This document shows, piece by piece, positions 1-6,381 of a stretch of 6,381 nt of DNA. The position numbers were made by a program, and so were the translations under genes. Within the stretch, counting starts at the first letter, position 1. Every line of letters starts with the position of its first letter. Under the pieces are notes generated by a model. It made no database searches, had not been told where the DNA came from, and saw only the letters and a list, made by a program, of their open reading frames with translations. This stretch comes from Kiritimatiellales bacterium. GTDB lineage: Bacteria > Verrucomicrobiota > Kiritimatiellia > Kiritimatiellales > Pontiellaceae. The stretch lies in contig WFRA01000366.1 in the NCBI GenBank assembly GCA_015486775.1, forward strand, positions 1 through 6,381, read 5' to 3'.

Positions 1-59
1 GCCTAGGACTCCAGGTTTTCATCCTGGCAACACGGGTTCGAGTCCCGTAGGGGTCGCCA
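1..59 (+). tRNA. tRNA-Glu (anticodon UUC), 5' end outside window
   Basis: This is the 3' portion of a glutamate tRNA; the 5' acceptor strand and most of the D arm lie before the window. The anticodon stem pairs CCAGG (11-15) with CCTGG (23-27) around the seven-base loop TTTTCAT. This puts the anticodon TTC at 18-20, which reads GAA/GAG. The T arm pairs ACGGG (32-36) with CCCGT (44-48) around TTCGAGT. The 3' acceptor strand AGGGGTC (49-55) is followed by discriminator G56 and a genome-encoded CCA (57-59). The remnant CCTAGGAC at the 5' edge is the usual 3' side of a tRNA-Glu D arm. A run of six T at 65-70 just downstream could help end the transcript. Confidence 0.95.
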
Positions 60-113
60 TTCCCTTTTTTCGCCCGCCTTGCCTAGCCGGTTCTTTTGGT
101 ACAGATTCCCGCC

Positions 114-908
114 ATGAAATCCCTTTCCGACCGCCTGCTCCAGTCCGCCGCCTGTTCCCGCCGGTTTCTCGAGGGGAATTCACGCGAGAAGATCTACCGC
201 TTCGTTCTCTCGCGGCAAAATTCCGACGGGGGGTTCCGCGGGCGGGGGGCGGGGAGCGATCCCGTCCATACCCTGTTTGCCGTGGCCGTCCTCAAGGCGA
301 TCGACTATCCGGTTCCGGTTTTCAAGGTCTGGAAATATATCCACTCGCCCGGCCTGGGCAAAACCCCCGATCTGGCTCGTTTGGCCTCCCTGTTTCGGTT
401 GCGCTCTGCGTATCCAATGCTTGGAACCACCCGCCGCCGGTTCCTGAAGCGGCTGGAGGAGCATCCAGACCGGTCGGCTGTCGGGCTTTTCCTGAAGCGG
501 CTGGCCGAGGACGACGGGGCGGGGCAGGGCGGTTCCATCCAGATTGCGCCCGAAGCCCCCACCGCCCAGATTGCAGCGGCGGCACTGGCGAACGGACGGA
601 ACGATCCCGTGGCCGAAAAGGTGCTACTGAGCCGTTTTTTCGGCGTGGGGGGATTTGCGCCGACCACCGCGGCGGCCGCGCCGGATCTACTTTCCACTGC
701 TGCGGCGATCACCGCCCTAGCGGGCATGGGGGTTAACCTCGGCAAAATCCAGAAACCTTGCTTTAAATATGTCGATTCGCTTTGGCGCGGGAGCGGCGGC
801 TTTGCCAGACATGCCGCCGACGAAACCGAGGATGTGGAATGCACCTTCTATGCGCTTTTGACGATCGGGTGCCTCATCCAGTCGATGGCCAAGAACTACG
901 GAACCTGA
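114..908 (+). CDS. prenyltransferase/squalene-oxidase-repeat (alpha/alpha-toroid) protein, function unknown
   Basis: A 264-residue protein with at least three repeats of the terpenoid-cyclase/protein-prenyltransferase beta type. Each is a helix ending in a GGF turn followed by a second helix: about residues 30-63 (RQNSDGGF), 170-205 (GVGGF, then DLLSTAAAITAL) and 219-254 (GSGGF, then EDVECTFYALLTIG). Such repeats build alpha/alpha barrels. The DxDD acid motif of squalene cyclases is absent, and I cannot assign the Asp/Cys/His zinc site of true prenyltransferases, although D240 and C243 sit in the corresponding repeat. There is no signal peptide or membrane segment. Arg and Lys are abundant at 103-130 between repeats. 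The start is uncertain: ATG at 114 is chosen, but an in-frame TTG at 96 would add six residues, and neither has a clear Shine-Dalgarno. It lies 54 nt after the tRNA and may be read with it. The fold is reasonably sure; the substrate is unknown. Confidence 0.8.
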   Translation: MKSLSDRLLQSAACSRRFLEGNSREKIYRFVLSRQNSDGGFRGRGAGSDPVHTLFAVAVLKAIDYPVPVFKVWKYIHSPGLGKTPDLARLASLFRLRSAYPMLGTTRRRFLKRLEEHPDRSAVGLFLKRLAEDDGAGQGGSIQIAPEAPTAQIAAAALANGRNDPVAEKVLLSRFFGVGGFAPTTAAAAPDLLSTAAAITALAGMGVNLGKIQKPCFKYVDSLWRGSGGFARHAADETEDVECTFYALLTIGCLIQSMAKNYGT

Positions 909-927
909 AGTTTGCCGGGCGCATAAA

Positions 928-956
928 AAAACACCTCTCTGGGGGAGAGGTGTTTT
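928..956 (-). terminator. rho-independent terminator, probably bidirectional
   Basis: A perfect 12-bp inverted repeat, AAAACACCTCTC (928-939) and GAGAGGTGTTTT (945-956), encloses a five-base loop. Read on the minus strand it ends in a seven-base U run (complement of 925-931), the classical form, and lies 22 nt after the stop of the isomerase gene. Read on the plus strand it lies 19 nt after the stop at 908, but the U run is only four bases and lies within the stem, so termination from that side should be weaker. Confidence 0.9.
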
Positions 957-978
957 ACGGGAGGGAAGACGGGGGTAC

Positions 979-2049
979 CTACTCGGTGACGACCTCAATG
1001 GTGGCGGCGTCGCGCAGGCTCTTGATGTAGGCGGTGACCGCTTCCTGCTTCTTCTGGCCGGTCAGGTAGGTGATGATCTGGTCCTTGGCATCCTCGAAGC
1101 TCACGGTGCCCTCTTCCTGGTGGTCGGTCACCTTGATGATGTGGTAGCCGAACTGGGTTTCGATGATGTCGCCGATCTCGCCTTTTTCCTGCGAGAAGGC
1201 GGCTACCTCGAATTCGGGAACCATCTGGCCCTTTTTGAAGGTGCCGAGCGATCCGCCCCTGGCTTTGCTCGGGCAGTCGGAGTACTTGGTGGCGGCTTCT
1301 TCGAAGGTGTTTGTTCCAGAGATAATGTCGGCACGGATCTTTTCGAGCTTCGCCTTTTTCGCGGCCTTGGTTTCGTCGGTGTCGGTATCCTCGAACTTAA
1401 TCAGGATATGGCTGGCGGTAACCGTTTCTGGTTTCTTGAACTTGTCGGGGTTGGAATCGTAGAACTCCTTGGCCTCGGCTTCCGTGGCATCGGAAATACC
1501 TTCCACCTTGCTTTCAAGAAACTTGCGGGTTTTTAGCTGTTCCTTGATGTTTGCGGTCAGCTTTTCGATGGTTGTGCCCGATGCGGCGAGTGCTTCTTCC
1601 AGAGTTTTTCCCGGAGGCACGCTGGCGCGGACTTCGTTCAGGGCATTGGTCACGTCCTCGTCGGTGACGACTACATTGGCCTTGGCAATGGCGGCATCCA
1701 TCAGTTTTTTGGTGATGAGCTGCTCCTTAATGTTGTCGTACATCTTTGCCTGCATCTGCTGGAGCTTTTCCGGGGGGACGCGCCCGGCCATCTGCTGCAT
1801 GGTCTGCTTCATCACCTCGTTGATCTCGCCCCGGGTAATGTCTTCGCCGTTCACGCGGATCATGACCGTGCTGGGGTCGGTGGTGAGCGGGTTGGGCTTG
1901 ATCGGCTGTGAAAAGAGGTCTTCGGTCTTGGACAAGTCAACCGGGTCATCCGTCGGATTGGCGTTGGCTATTCCCCCGCATGCCAGCAACAGCGCGGTGG
2001 CAATGGGGAGCATCGTTAGAACGTTGGTTTTTGAAAATTTATTGAACAT
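979..2049 (-). CDS. exported parvulin-type peptidyl-prolyl cis-trans isomerase (SurA/PrsA/PpiC family)
   Basis: A 356-residue envelope foldase that would catalyse proline isomerisation in secreted proteins. Residues 1-30 are an export signal: basic start (K4, K7), hydrophobic core at 10-23, then two possible processing sites. LLLAC at 20-24 fits the loose lipobox pattern and would make a lipoprotein with Cys24; ANA at 28-30 would suit signal peptidase I. About 60-185 is a helical, charged SurA_N-like chaperone region. About 208-312 is the PpiC domain with its hallmarks ASHILIKF (212-219), GGSLGTF (265-271), PEFEVAAFS (278-286) and GYHIIKV (301-307). A helical tail follows. The reading frame extends 20 codons upstream to 2109, but 2049 is preferred: it has AAAGGA 10 nt upstream (2060-2065), starts directly with the signal peptide, and the candidate promoter predicts a transcript start near 2112. 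The gene appears monocistronic. Confidence 0.93.
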   Translation of the reverse strand: MFNKFSKTNVLTMLPIATALLLACGGIANANPTDDPVDLSKTEDLFSQPIKPNPLTTDPSTVMIRVNGEDITRGEINEVMKQTMQQMAGRVPPEKLQQMQAKMYDNIKEQLITKKLMDAAIAKANVVVTDEDVTNALNEVRASVPPGKTLEEALAASGTTIEKLTANIKEQLKTRKFLESKVEGISDATEAEAKEFYDSNPDKFKKPETVTASHILIKFEDTDTDETKAAKKAKLEKIRADIISGTNTFEEAATKYSDCPSKARGGSLGTFKKGQMVPEFEVAAFSQEKGEIGDIIETQFGYHIIKVTDHQEEGTVSFEDAKDQIITYLTGQKKQEAVTAYIKSLRDAATIEVVTE

Positions 2050-2118
2050 CTCTGCTTGATCCTTTAATTTGAGGTTGCACTGCGTATTCCATTTCCCGTA
2101 AATGGACATAAAGGAGGC

Positions 2119-2147
2119 ATACTGTCCGCCGCGCCTCCGTTTGTCAA
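2119..2147 (-). promoter_or_regulatory. sigma70-like promoter for the peptidyl-prolyl isomerase gene
   Basis: On the minus strand a perfect -35 hexamer TTGACA (2142-2147) is followed, after a 17-base spacer, by CAGTAT (2119-2124). This is a moderate -10 match keeping A2, A5 and T6 of the consensus. Transcription would start near 2112, giving a leader of about 60 nt before the ATG at 2049. Spacing and position are good; the -10 is imperfect. Confidence 0.45.
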
Positions 2148-2180
2148 TGCAATCAGACGGTATAAATCAGGATATGTTCA

Positions 2181-2558
2181 ATGCCGATTCCAAATGTTTT
2201 GAAGGATTTTGAATGCACGGGCTGCGGCGAATGCTGCCGTTGGGGGGGATCGGTTTTGCTGACCGACGCCGATATTGCAACCATGGCATGCCACCTCGGG
2301 GTGTCGGAGCAGGAGTTTATCGACCGCCACACCCGCTTGGCTCCGAACCGGATCCAACTGGCTTTGTTGGACAAGGCCGACGGTAGCTGCGCCTTTCTTG
2401 AGGGTTCCCGGTGCGGCATCTATCCCGCCCGCCCGGAGCAGTGCCGCTCCTTCCCCTTCGCGTGGAGCGTCCCGGAGGGCTGCCCCGCGCTCGACCGGCT
2501 CAGAGCCGCCGGTTCCCCGGAAGCGCCCCGGGAGCCCCGGCGTTCCGCCGTTCTTTAA
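2181..2558 (+). CDS. YkgJ/UPF0153-type cysteine-cluster protein
   Basis: A 125-residue cytoplasmic protein of the YkgJ family, thought to bind a metal or iron-sulfur centre through conserved cysteines; no reaction is established for the family. It opens with the signature CTGCGECC (C12, C15, C18, C19) and continues with C70, C78 in the RCGIYPARP motif, C88 before RSFPF, and C101. This is the usual order of CxxCxxCC, C-F-L, C-x-IY-xx-RP-xx-C-R-x-FP and a late Cys. The last 25 residues are rich in Pro, Arg and Ala and look unconserved. The start ATG at 2181 has AGGA at 2169-2172, eight bases upstream. It is transcribed away from the isomerase gene and converges on the aminomutase gene, so it seems to stand alone. 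Family assignment is strong; the role is not known. Confidence 0.88.
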   Translation: MPIPNVLKDFECTGCGECCRWGGSVLLTDADIATMACHLGVSEQEFIDRHTRLAPNRIQLALLDKADGSCAFLEGSRCGIYPARPEQCRSFPFAWSVPEGCPALDRLRAAGSPEAPREPRRSAVL

Positions 2559-2594
2559 ACCCAACCCGGCGGAGCCGGAACCACGTATTCTTCT

Positions 2595-2681
2595 GATCAC
2601 GAATCACGCAAATCTATAAAATTCTCTTTCCAACTCTCTTTCCCATTCGTGTGATTCGTGTGATTCGCGTTATTCGTGATC
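2595..2681. repeat. dyad element with four tandem 9-bp units (ATTCGTGTG type)
   Basis: Two 20-base arms (2595-2614 and 2662-2681) are inverted copies matching at 18 of 20 positions; both outer ends are GATC. The right side is built from four head-to-tail 9-mers: ATTCGTGTG (2645-2653), ATTCGTGTG (2654-2662), ATTCGCGTT (2663-2671) and ATTCGTGAT (2672-2680). The AT-rich interior carries CTCTTTCC twice (2624-2631, 2636-2643). It lies in the gap 2559-2785 between convergent genes and shows no coding potential. It could fold into a long hairpin, act as a transcription boundary, or be one copy of a dispersed repeat. The rest of the gap holds nothing I recognise. Confidence 0.75.
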
Positions 2682-2785
2682 CATAATCCTTTCGTCTGAG
2701 TACAGAAGTGCTGTGTAAACATGATCGAATTTGAAAAGTAAGGTGCTAAAATTGCTTATGTTGCGAATTTAAACGCGATGGAGAG

Positions 2786-3850
2786 TCAGGAACCTTTGGC
2801 ACGTGCCTCGGTGTCCGGATAGCGGAACGCCTTTCCCTCATAGTTCACGACAATGATTTCGTTGCCCTCGCGGTGGATCTGTTCGGTTCCGAGGATTGGA
2901 ACCTTTCCGCCGCCGCCGGGGGCGTCGATGACATATTGCGGAACGGCGAGGCCGGAGATCCGGCCGTGTAGCGAGCGGATCAGCCCGATCCCCTTTTCGA
3001 CCGGTGTCCGGAAGTGGGCGGAACCTCGGACGGGGTCGCATTGGAGCAGGTAGTAGGGTTTCACGTTGGTTTCGAGCAGGCCGTAGAAGAGGTCGGCCAG
3101 GGTCTGGCTGTCGTCGTTGACCCCCTTGAGCAGGACGGTCTGGCTGACCATGGCGATGCCGTGGTCGGAGAGCCTGCGGCAGGCGGAGCGGGTCTCGGGC
3201 GTGAGTTCGGCGGGGTGGGTGAAGTGGAGGCTGAGCCAGACGCGGTGCTTCCGGAGCAGGGCGCAGAGAGCCTCGGTGATGCGCATCGGCAGGACGGCCG
3301 GAACCTTCGATCCGATCCGGACGGTGCGGATGTGCGGAATCTTCCGGAGGTTGGAAAGCAGGGCGTCGAGGGTGGCATCGGGCAGGGTGAGCGGGTCGCC
3401 GCCGGAAACGAGTACGTCGCGGATTTCGGTATGTTTTTCCAGATACTGGAAACTTTCGGCGAACGGGGGCGAAGCACCGGAATTTTTGCCGACCAGCCGC
3501 GAGCGGGTGCAGTAGCGGCAGTGGGTGGAGCAATGGGTGGTGGCCAGAAAGAGCGCCTTGTCTGGATAGGTGTGGATGAGGTGCTCCGTGGCGCGGTGCT
3601 GCTCCTCGCCGAGGGGGTCGGCGAGCTCCCCGGCACCCGTGTGCCGCTCCGCATCGGTCGGGATGACCGTGCGGCGCAGCGCGGCGTTGCCCAGCAGCGC
3701 GGCGTAGTAGGGGGTGACGGCGAAGGGCAGGGGAGTGCCGCCATCGAAGGCCGCCCGCTCCTCCGGAGTCAGCTCGATAAGTGCTTCGAGCTGTTCGCGG
3801 GTGGTGATTCGGTTGGCGATCTGCCACTTCCAATCGCTGGAACATTCCAT
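2786..3850 (-). CDS. KamA-family radical SAM aminomutase (lysine 2,3-aminomutase / EpmB type)
   Basis: A 354-residue radical SAM, PLP-dependent enzyme expected to move the amino group of a lysine from C2 to C3. The [4Fe-4S]/SAM motif CSTHCRYC has C107, C111 and C114, followed by TR with R116 at the position that holds the substrate carboxylate. GGDPL is at 150-154. K316 in the PGGGGK motif is the expected PLP Schiff-base lysine. D272 (QCDP) and D309 (IDAPGGGG) match the two acids that bind the lysine side-chain amine in lysine 2,3-aminomutase. At 354 residues it is closer to EpmB, which makes beta-lysine for EF-P modification, than to the longer catabolic aminomutases. I cannot choose between them because no EF-P or EpmA gene is in view. 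The start is ATG at 3850, whose A is the last base of the upstream gene's TGA; a longer frame to 3967 would lie wholly inside that gene. No clear terminator follows. Confidence 0.9.
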   Translation of the reverse strand: MECSSDWKWQIANRITTREQLEALIELTPEERAAFDGGTPLPFAVTPYYAALLGNAALRRTVIPTDAERHTGAGELADPLGEEQHRATEHLIHTYPDKALFLATTHCSTHCRYCTRSRLVGKNSGASPPFAESFQYLEKHTEIRDVLVSGGDPLTLPDATLDALLSNLRKIPHIRTVRIGSKVPAVLPMRITEALCALLRKHRVWLSLHFTHPAELTPETRSACRRLSDHGIAMVSQTVLLKGVNDDSQTLADLFYGLLETNVKPYYLLQCDPVRGSAHFRTPVEKGIGLIRSLHGRISGLAVPQYVIDAPGGGGKVPILGTEQIHREGNEIIVVNYEGKAFRYPDTEARAKGS

Positions 3851-4581
3851 CAGAAACTCTCGTTTTCGCGGAGGTAGCGCCACTGGCCCGCAGGCAGGTT
3901 GCCGAGCATAATCTTTCCAATGCGAATGCGCTTGAGGCCGACGACCTTTAGGCCGACGAGCTCGCACATGCGGCGGATCTGCCGCTTTTTGCCTTCGTGC
4001 AGGATGAAGCGGAGCTGGTCTTCGTTCTGCCAGGCCACTTTGGCGGGCTTGAGCGCCTTGCCGTCGAGCTCCAGCCCGTGGTTGAGCAGCGCCAGACCGT
4101 CGGCGGAAAGCGTGCCGGTTACCCGCACGAGGTATTCCTTGTCCACGTCGGAATTCTCGCCGATGATCCGCCGGGCGATGCGGCCATCCTGGGTGAGCAC
4201 CAGCAGGCCGGTGGATTCAATATCGAGCCGCCCGGCGGGAACCAGTCCCTTGAGCTGTGCGGGGTGAAACCTGCGGTGCGACCGGTCGTCTCGCCAGCGG
4301 GTGGCCTTGTCGATTAAGTCGGCAGCTTCTTTGTGGCCGTGCTCCGGCTGGCTGGAGACATAGCCAACCGGTTTGTTGAGCAAAACGGTAACCTGCGTCG
4401 CTTGCCGTTTGAGCCCCTCTTCGCTCAATTCAATTTCCTGGTCGGGAAAAATCTTGGTTCCAAGTTCCGAGACGGGGTCGCCATCGACGAAGACCAGCCC
4501 GCGTTCGATGTAGCGGTCGGCCTCGCGCCGCGAGCACATCCCGCGGTTGGCCATGATTTTGGATAGGCGTTGTTTTTCCAT
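3850..4581 (-). CDS. RsuA/RluB/RluF-family rRNA pseudouridine synthase
   Basis: A 243-residue enzyme that would convert a specific uridine in ribosomal RNA to pseudouridine. An N-terminal S4 RNA-binding domain (about residues 4-55) contains [13 protein letters not shown]. The catalytic domain follows with NKPVGYVSS, the active-site motif [14 protein letters not shown] holding the catalytic Asp, then DKEYLVRV, and the family-typical [11 protein letters not shown] near the C-terminus. An insertion rich in His, Arg and Asp lies between NKPVG and GRLD. The motif set is nearest RluF/RluB, but the rRNA target cannot be read from sequence. It is the first gene of a minus-strand pair: its TGA overlaps the next ATG as TGATG, so translation of the two is probably coupled. 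The ATG at 4581 begins directly at the S4 domain; the bases before it are pyrimidine-rich and hold no Shine-Dalgarno. Confidence 0.93.
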   Translation of the reverse strand: MEKQRLSKIMANRGMCSRREADRYIERGLVFVDGDPVSELGTKIFPDQEIELSEEGLKRQATQVTVLLNKPVGYVSSQPEHGHKEAADLIDKATRWRDDRSHRRFHPAQLKGLVPAGRLDIESTGLLVLTQDGRIARRIIGENSDVDKEYLVRVTGTLSADGLALLNHGLELDGKALKPAKVAWQNEDQLRFILHEGKKRQIRRMCELVGLKVVGLKRIRIGKIMLGNLPAGQWRYLRENESF

Positions 4582-4808
4582 GGGAGGGGAGTGTCGGGAT
4601 TCGGTTGCAAAGATTCAAGCAGAGACCGCGGTGGCTTTTCGGGCATCGCGGGGCTTGCCATCGGGCGGGGCGGAAAGTATGTTCCTTCCCGTTGCGCTAG
4701 ATGGGCGGTTAGCGGTCGCCTGTAGCCTGCAATCCGCTATAGCAGGGTTGAATTCCCCTACGAGGCGGGAGAGCGGCGGCAACTTTTGGTGAAACGTGTT
4801 GAAGCGAT
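4582..4808. other. intergenic region, no gene seen
   Basis: This gap lies between the divergently read pseudouridine synthase and SRP RNA genes, so it should contain both promoters, but I find no convincing -35/-10 pair on either strand. The only structure seen is a dyad TAGCGG (4710-4715) with CCGCTA (4734-4739), 18 bases apart, next to a CCTGC (4726-4730)/GCAGG (4742-4746) pair. Either could be an operator or chance. Confidence 0.4.
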
Positions 4809-4914
4809 GGCTTTTGGACGACGAACGCGGGTCGAACCCCGTCAGGGTCGGAAGGCAGCAGCGGTAAACTTTGTGGTTCGGGTGTCTGGAATGTCCGGAG
4901 CGGAGCGGGAAGCC
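4809..4914 (+). ncRNA. ffs: signal recognition particle RNA, bacterial small type (4.5S-like)
   Basis: This is the RNA of the signal recognition particle, which binds Ffh to send nascent membrane and secreted proteins to the membrane. The conserved apical domain spans about 4841-4863: GTCAGG, a GTC/GGC stem (4847-4849 with 4854-4856) closing the GGAA tetraloop (4850-4853), and the facing AGCAGC. The CAGG/AGCA internal loop is the Ffh-binding site. Below it CCGT (4839-4842) pairs with GCGG (4861-4864), and CGAACC (4833-4838) pairs with GGTTCG (4875-4880). The 3' stretch GGGTGTCTGGAATGTC resembles the matching part of E. coli 4.5S RNA. GGCTT (4809-4813) pairs with AAGCC (4910-4914), setting ends at about 106 nt. 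The ends are approximate. It lies just upstream of dnaX, as in B. subtilis and other bacteria. Confidence 0.93.
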
Positions 4915-4966
4915 AATGGATGTGGTTCGTTTGAATGTCGGATAGGGGTGCGCAACACTGTTTTAA

Positions 4967-5026
4967 ATTACGTATTACGTATTACGTACTACGTATTCAT
5001 ACACTACGAAATACGCAATACGGATT
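4967..5026. repeat. tandem TACGTA / dyad element overlapping the dnaX leader
   Basis: Four 7-bp units ATTACGT, ATTACGT, ATTACGT and ACTACGT (4967-4994) place four palindromic TACGTA hexamers at an exact 7-bp period (4969, 4976, 4983, 4990). The right arm (5003-5026) is an inverted, degenerate copy that matches the left arm (4967-4990) at 19 of 24 positions, with a 12-base centre. Transcribed, it would fold into a long imperfect hairpin ending five bases before the dnaX ATG. The right arm contains the only possible SD remnant, GGA at 5022-5024. It may be a dispersed repeat, a terminator for the SRP RNA, or a control element for dnaX translation. Confidence 0.75.
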
Positions 5027-5031
5027 ACTCC

Positions 5032-6381
<1,350 letters not shown>

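Noticed and set aside
305..844. 179-codon open frame on the minus strand
   Set aside because: Ala/Ser/Arg/Pro-rich shadow of the toroid-repeat gene, typical of GC-rich coding DNA.
2141..2166. Plus-strand TTGTCA ... TATAAA as promoter for the cysteine-cluster gene
   Set aside because: The spacer is only 14 bases, and the implied start near 2173 would fall after the Shine-Dalgarno at 2169-2172.
2566..2578. CCGGC/GCCGG hairpin after the cysteine-cluster gene as a terminator
   Set aside because: Only five base pairs with a three-base loop and no T tract following.
2645..2680. Short tandem repeats as a CRISPR array
   Set aside because: Units are 9 bp and contiguous with no spacers, and no cas genes are present.
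2721..2741. ATG-started six-codon open frame (MIEFEK)
   Set aside because: Too short, with no ribosome binding site or sign of coding.
3014..3877. 287-codon open frame on the plus strand
   Set aside because: It lies opposite the aminomutase gene, has low-complexity Gly/Val/Glu-rich composition and no recognisable domain. The minus-strand frame carries intact catalytic motifs.
4946..4964. Weak hairpin followed by TTTT as the SRP RNA terminator
   Set aside because: The stem is only about four pairs including a wobble; not supportable on sequence alone.

Overview
The window reads as a GC-rich bacterial chromosome segment of ordinary housekeeping genes. There are no phage, transposase, CRISPR or plasmid genes. 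The taxon cannot be fixed from sequence alone. A prenyltransferase/squalene-oxidase-repeat protein, a YkgJ-type cysteine-cluster protein and SD-poor gene starts would fit a Planctomycetes-Verrucomicrobia-Kiritimatiellota type genome, but this is a low-confidence guess.

Layout. (1) Positions 1-59 are the 3' part of a tRNA-Glu(UUC) with encoded CCA. (2) 114-908 (+) encodes an alpha/alpha-toroid repeat protein of unknown substrate. It converges on 979-2049 (-), an exported SurA/PrsA-like parvulin peptidyl-prolyl isomerase, with a strong stem-loop terminator at 928-956 between them. (3) A divergent intergenic region with a good sigma70-like promoter for the isomerase separates it from 2181-2558 (+), a YkgJ/UPF0153-type cysteine-cluster protein. 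(4) 2559-2785 is non-coding and holds a dyad element made of four 9-bp tandem units. (5) On the minus strand, an RsuA/RluB/RluF-family pseudouridine synthase (3850-4581) and a KamA/EpmB-type radical SAM aminomutase (2786-3850) overlap by one base (TGATG) and form a translation-related operon. (6) 4809-4914 (+) is the bacterial small SRP RNA (ffs). It is followed by a second tandem/dyad element (4967-5026) and the first 450 codons of dnaX (5032 to window end), the clamp-loader tau/gamma subunit.

The most interesting signal is inside dnaX. Just after the clamp-loader core, codons 377-380 form an A9 tract containing an in-frame A AAA AAC heptamer. An SD-like AGGTGG lies 10 nt upstream. A GC-rich stem-loop lies 7 nt downstream, and a -1 frame UAA sits between heptamer and stem. 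This is laid out like the E. coli dnaX programmed frameshift that makes gamma. A second A10 tract, 80 nt further on, contains A AAA AAG in frame and also leads to a quick -1 stop. The gene therefore appears to carry two serial chances, by ribosomal frameshift or polymerase slippage, to make a short gamma-like protein of about 381 or 410 residues as well as full-length tau.

Functionally, most of the window serves translation, protein export and folding, or replication: tRNA, SRP RNA, rRNA pseudouridylation, a possible EF-P or lysine aminomutase, an exported foldase, and the clamp loader.
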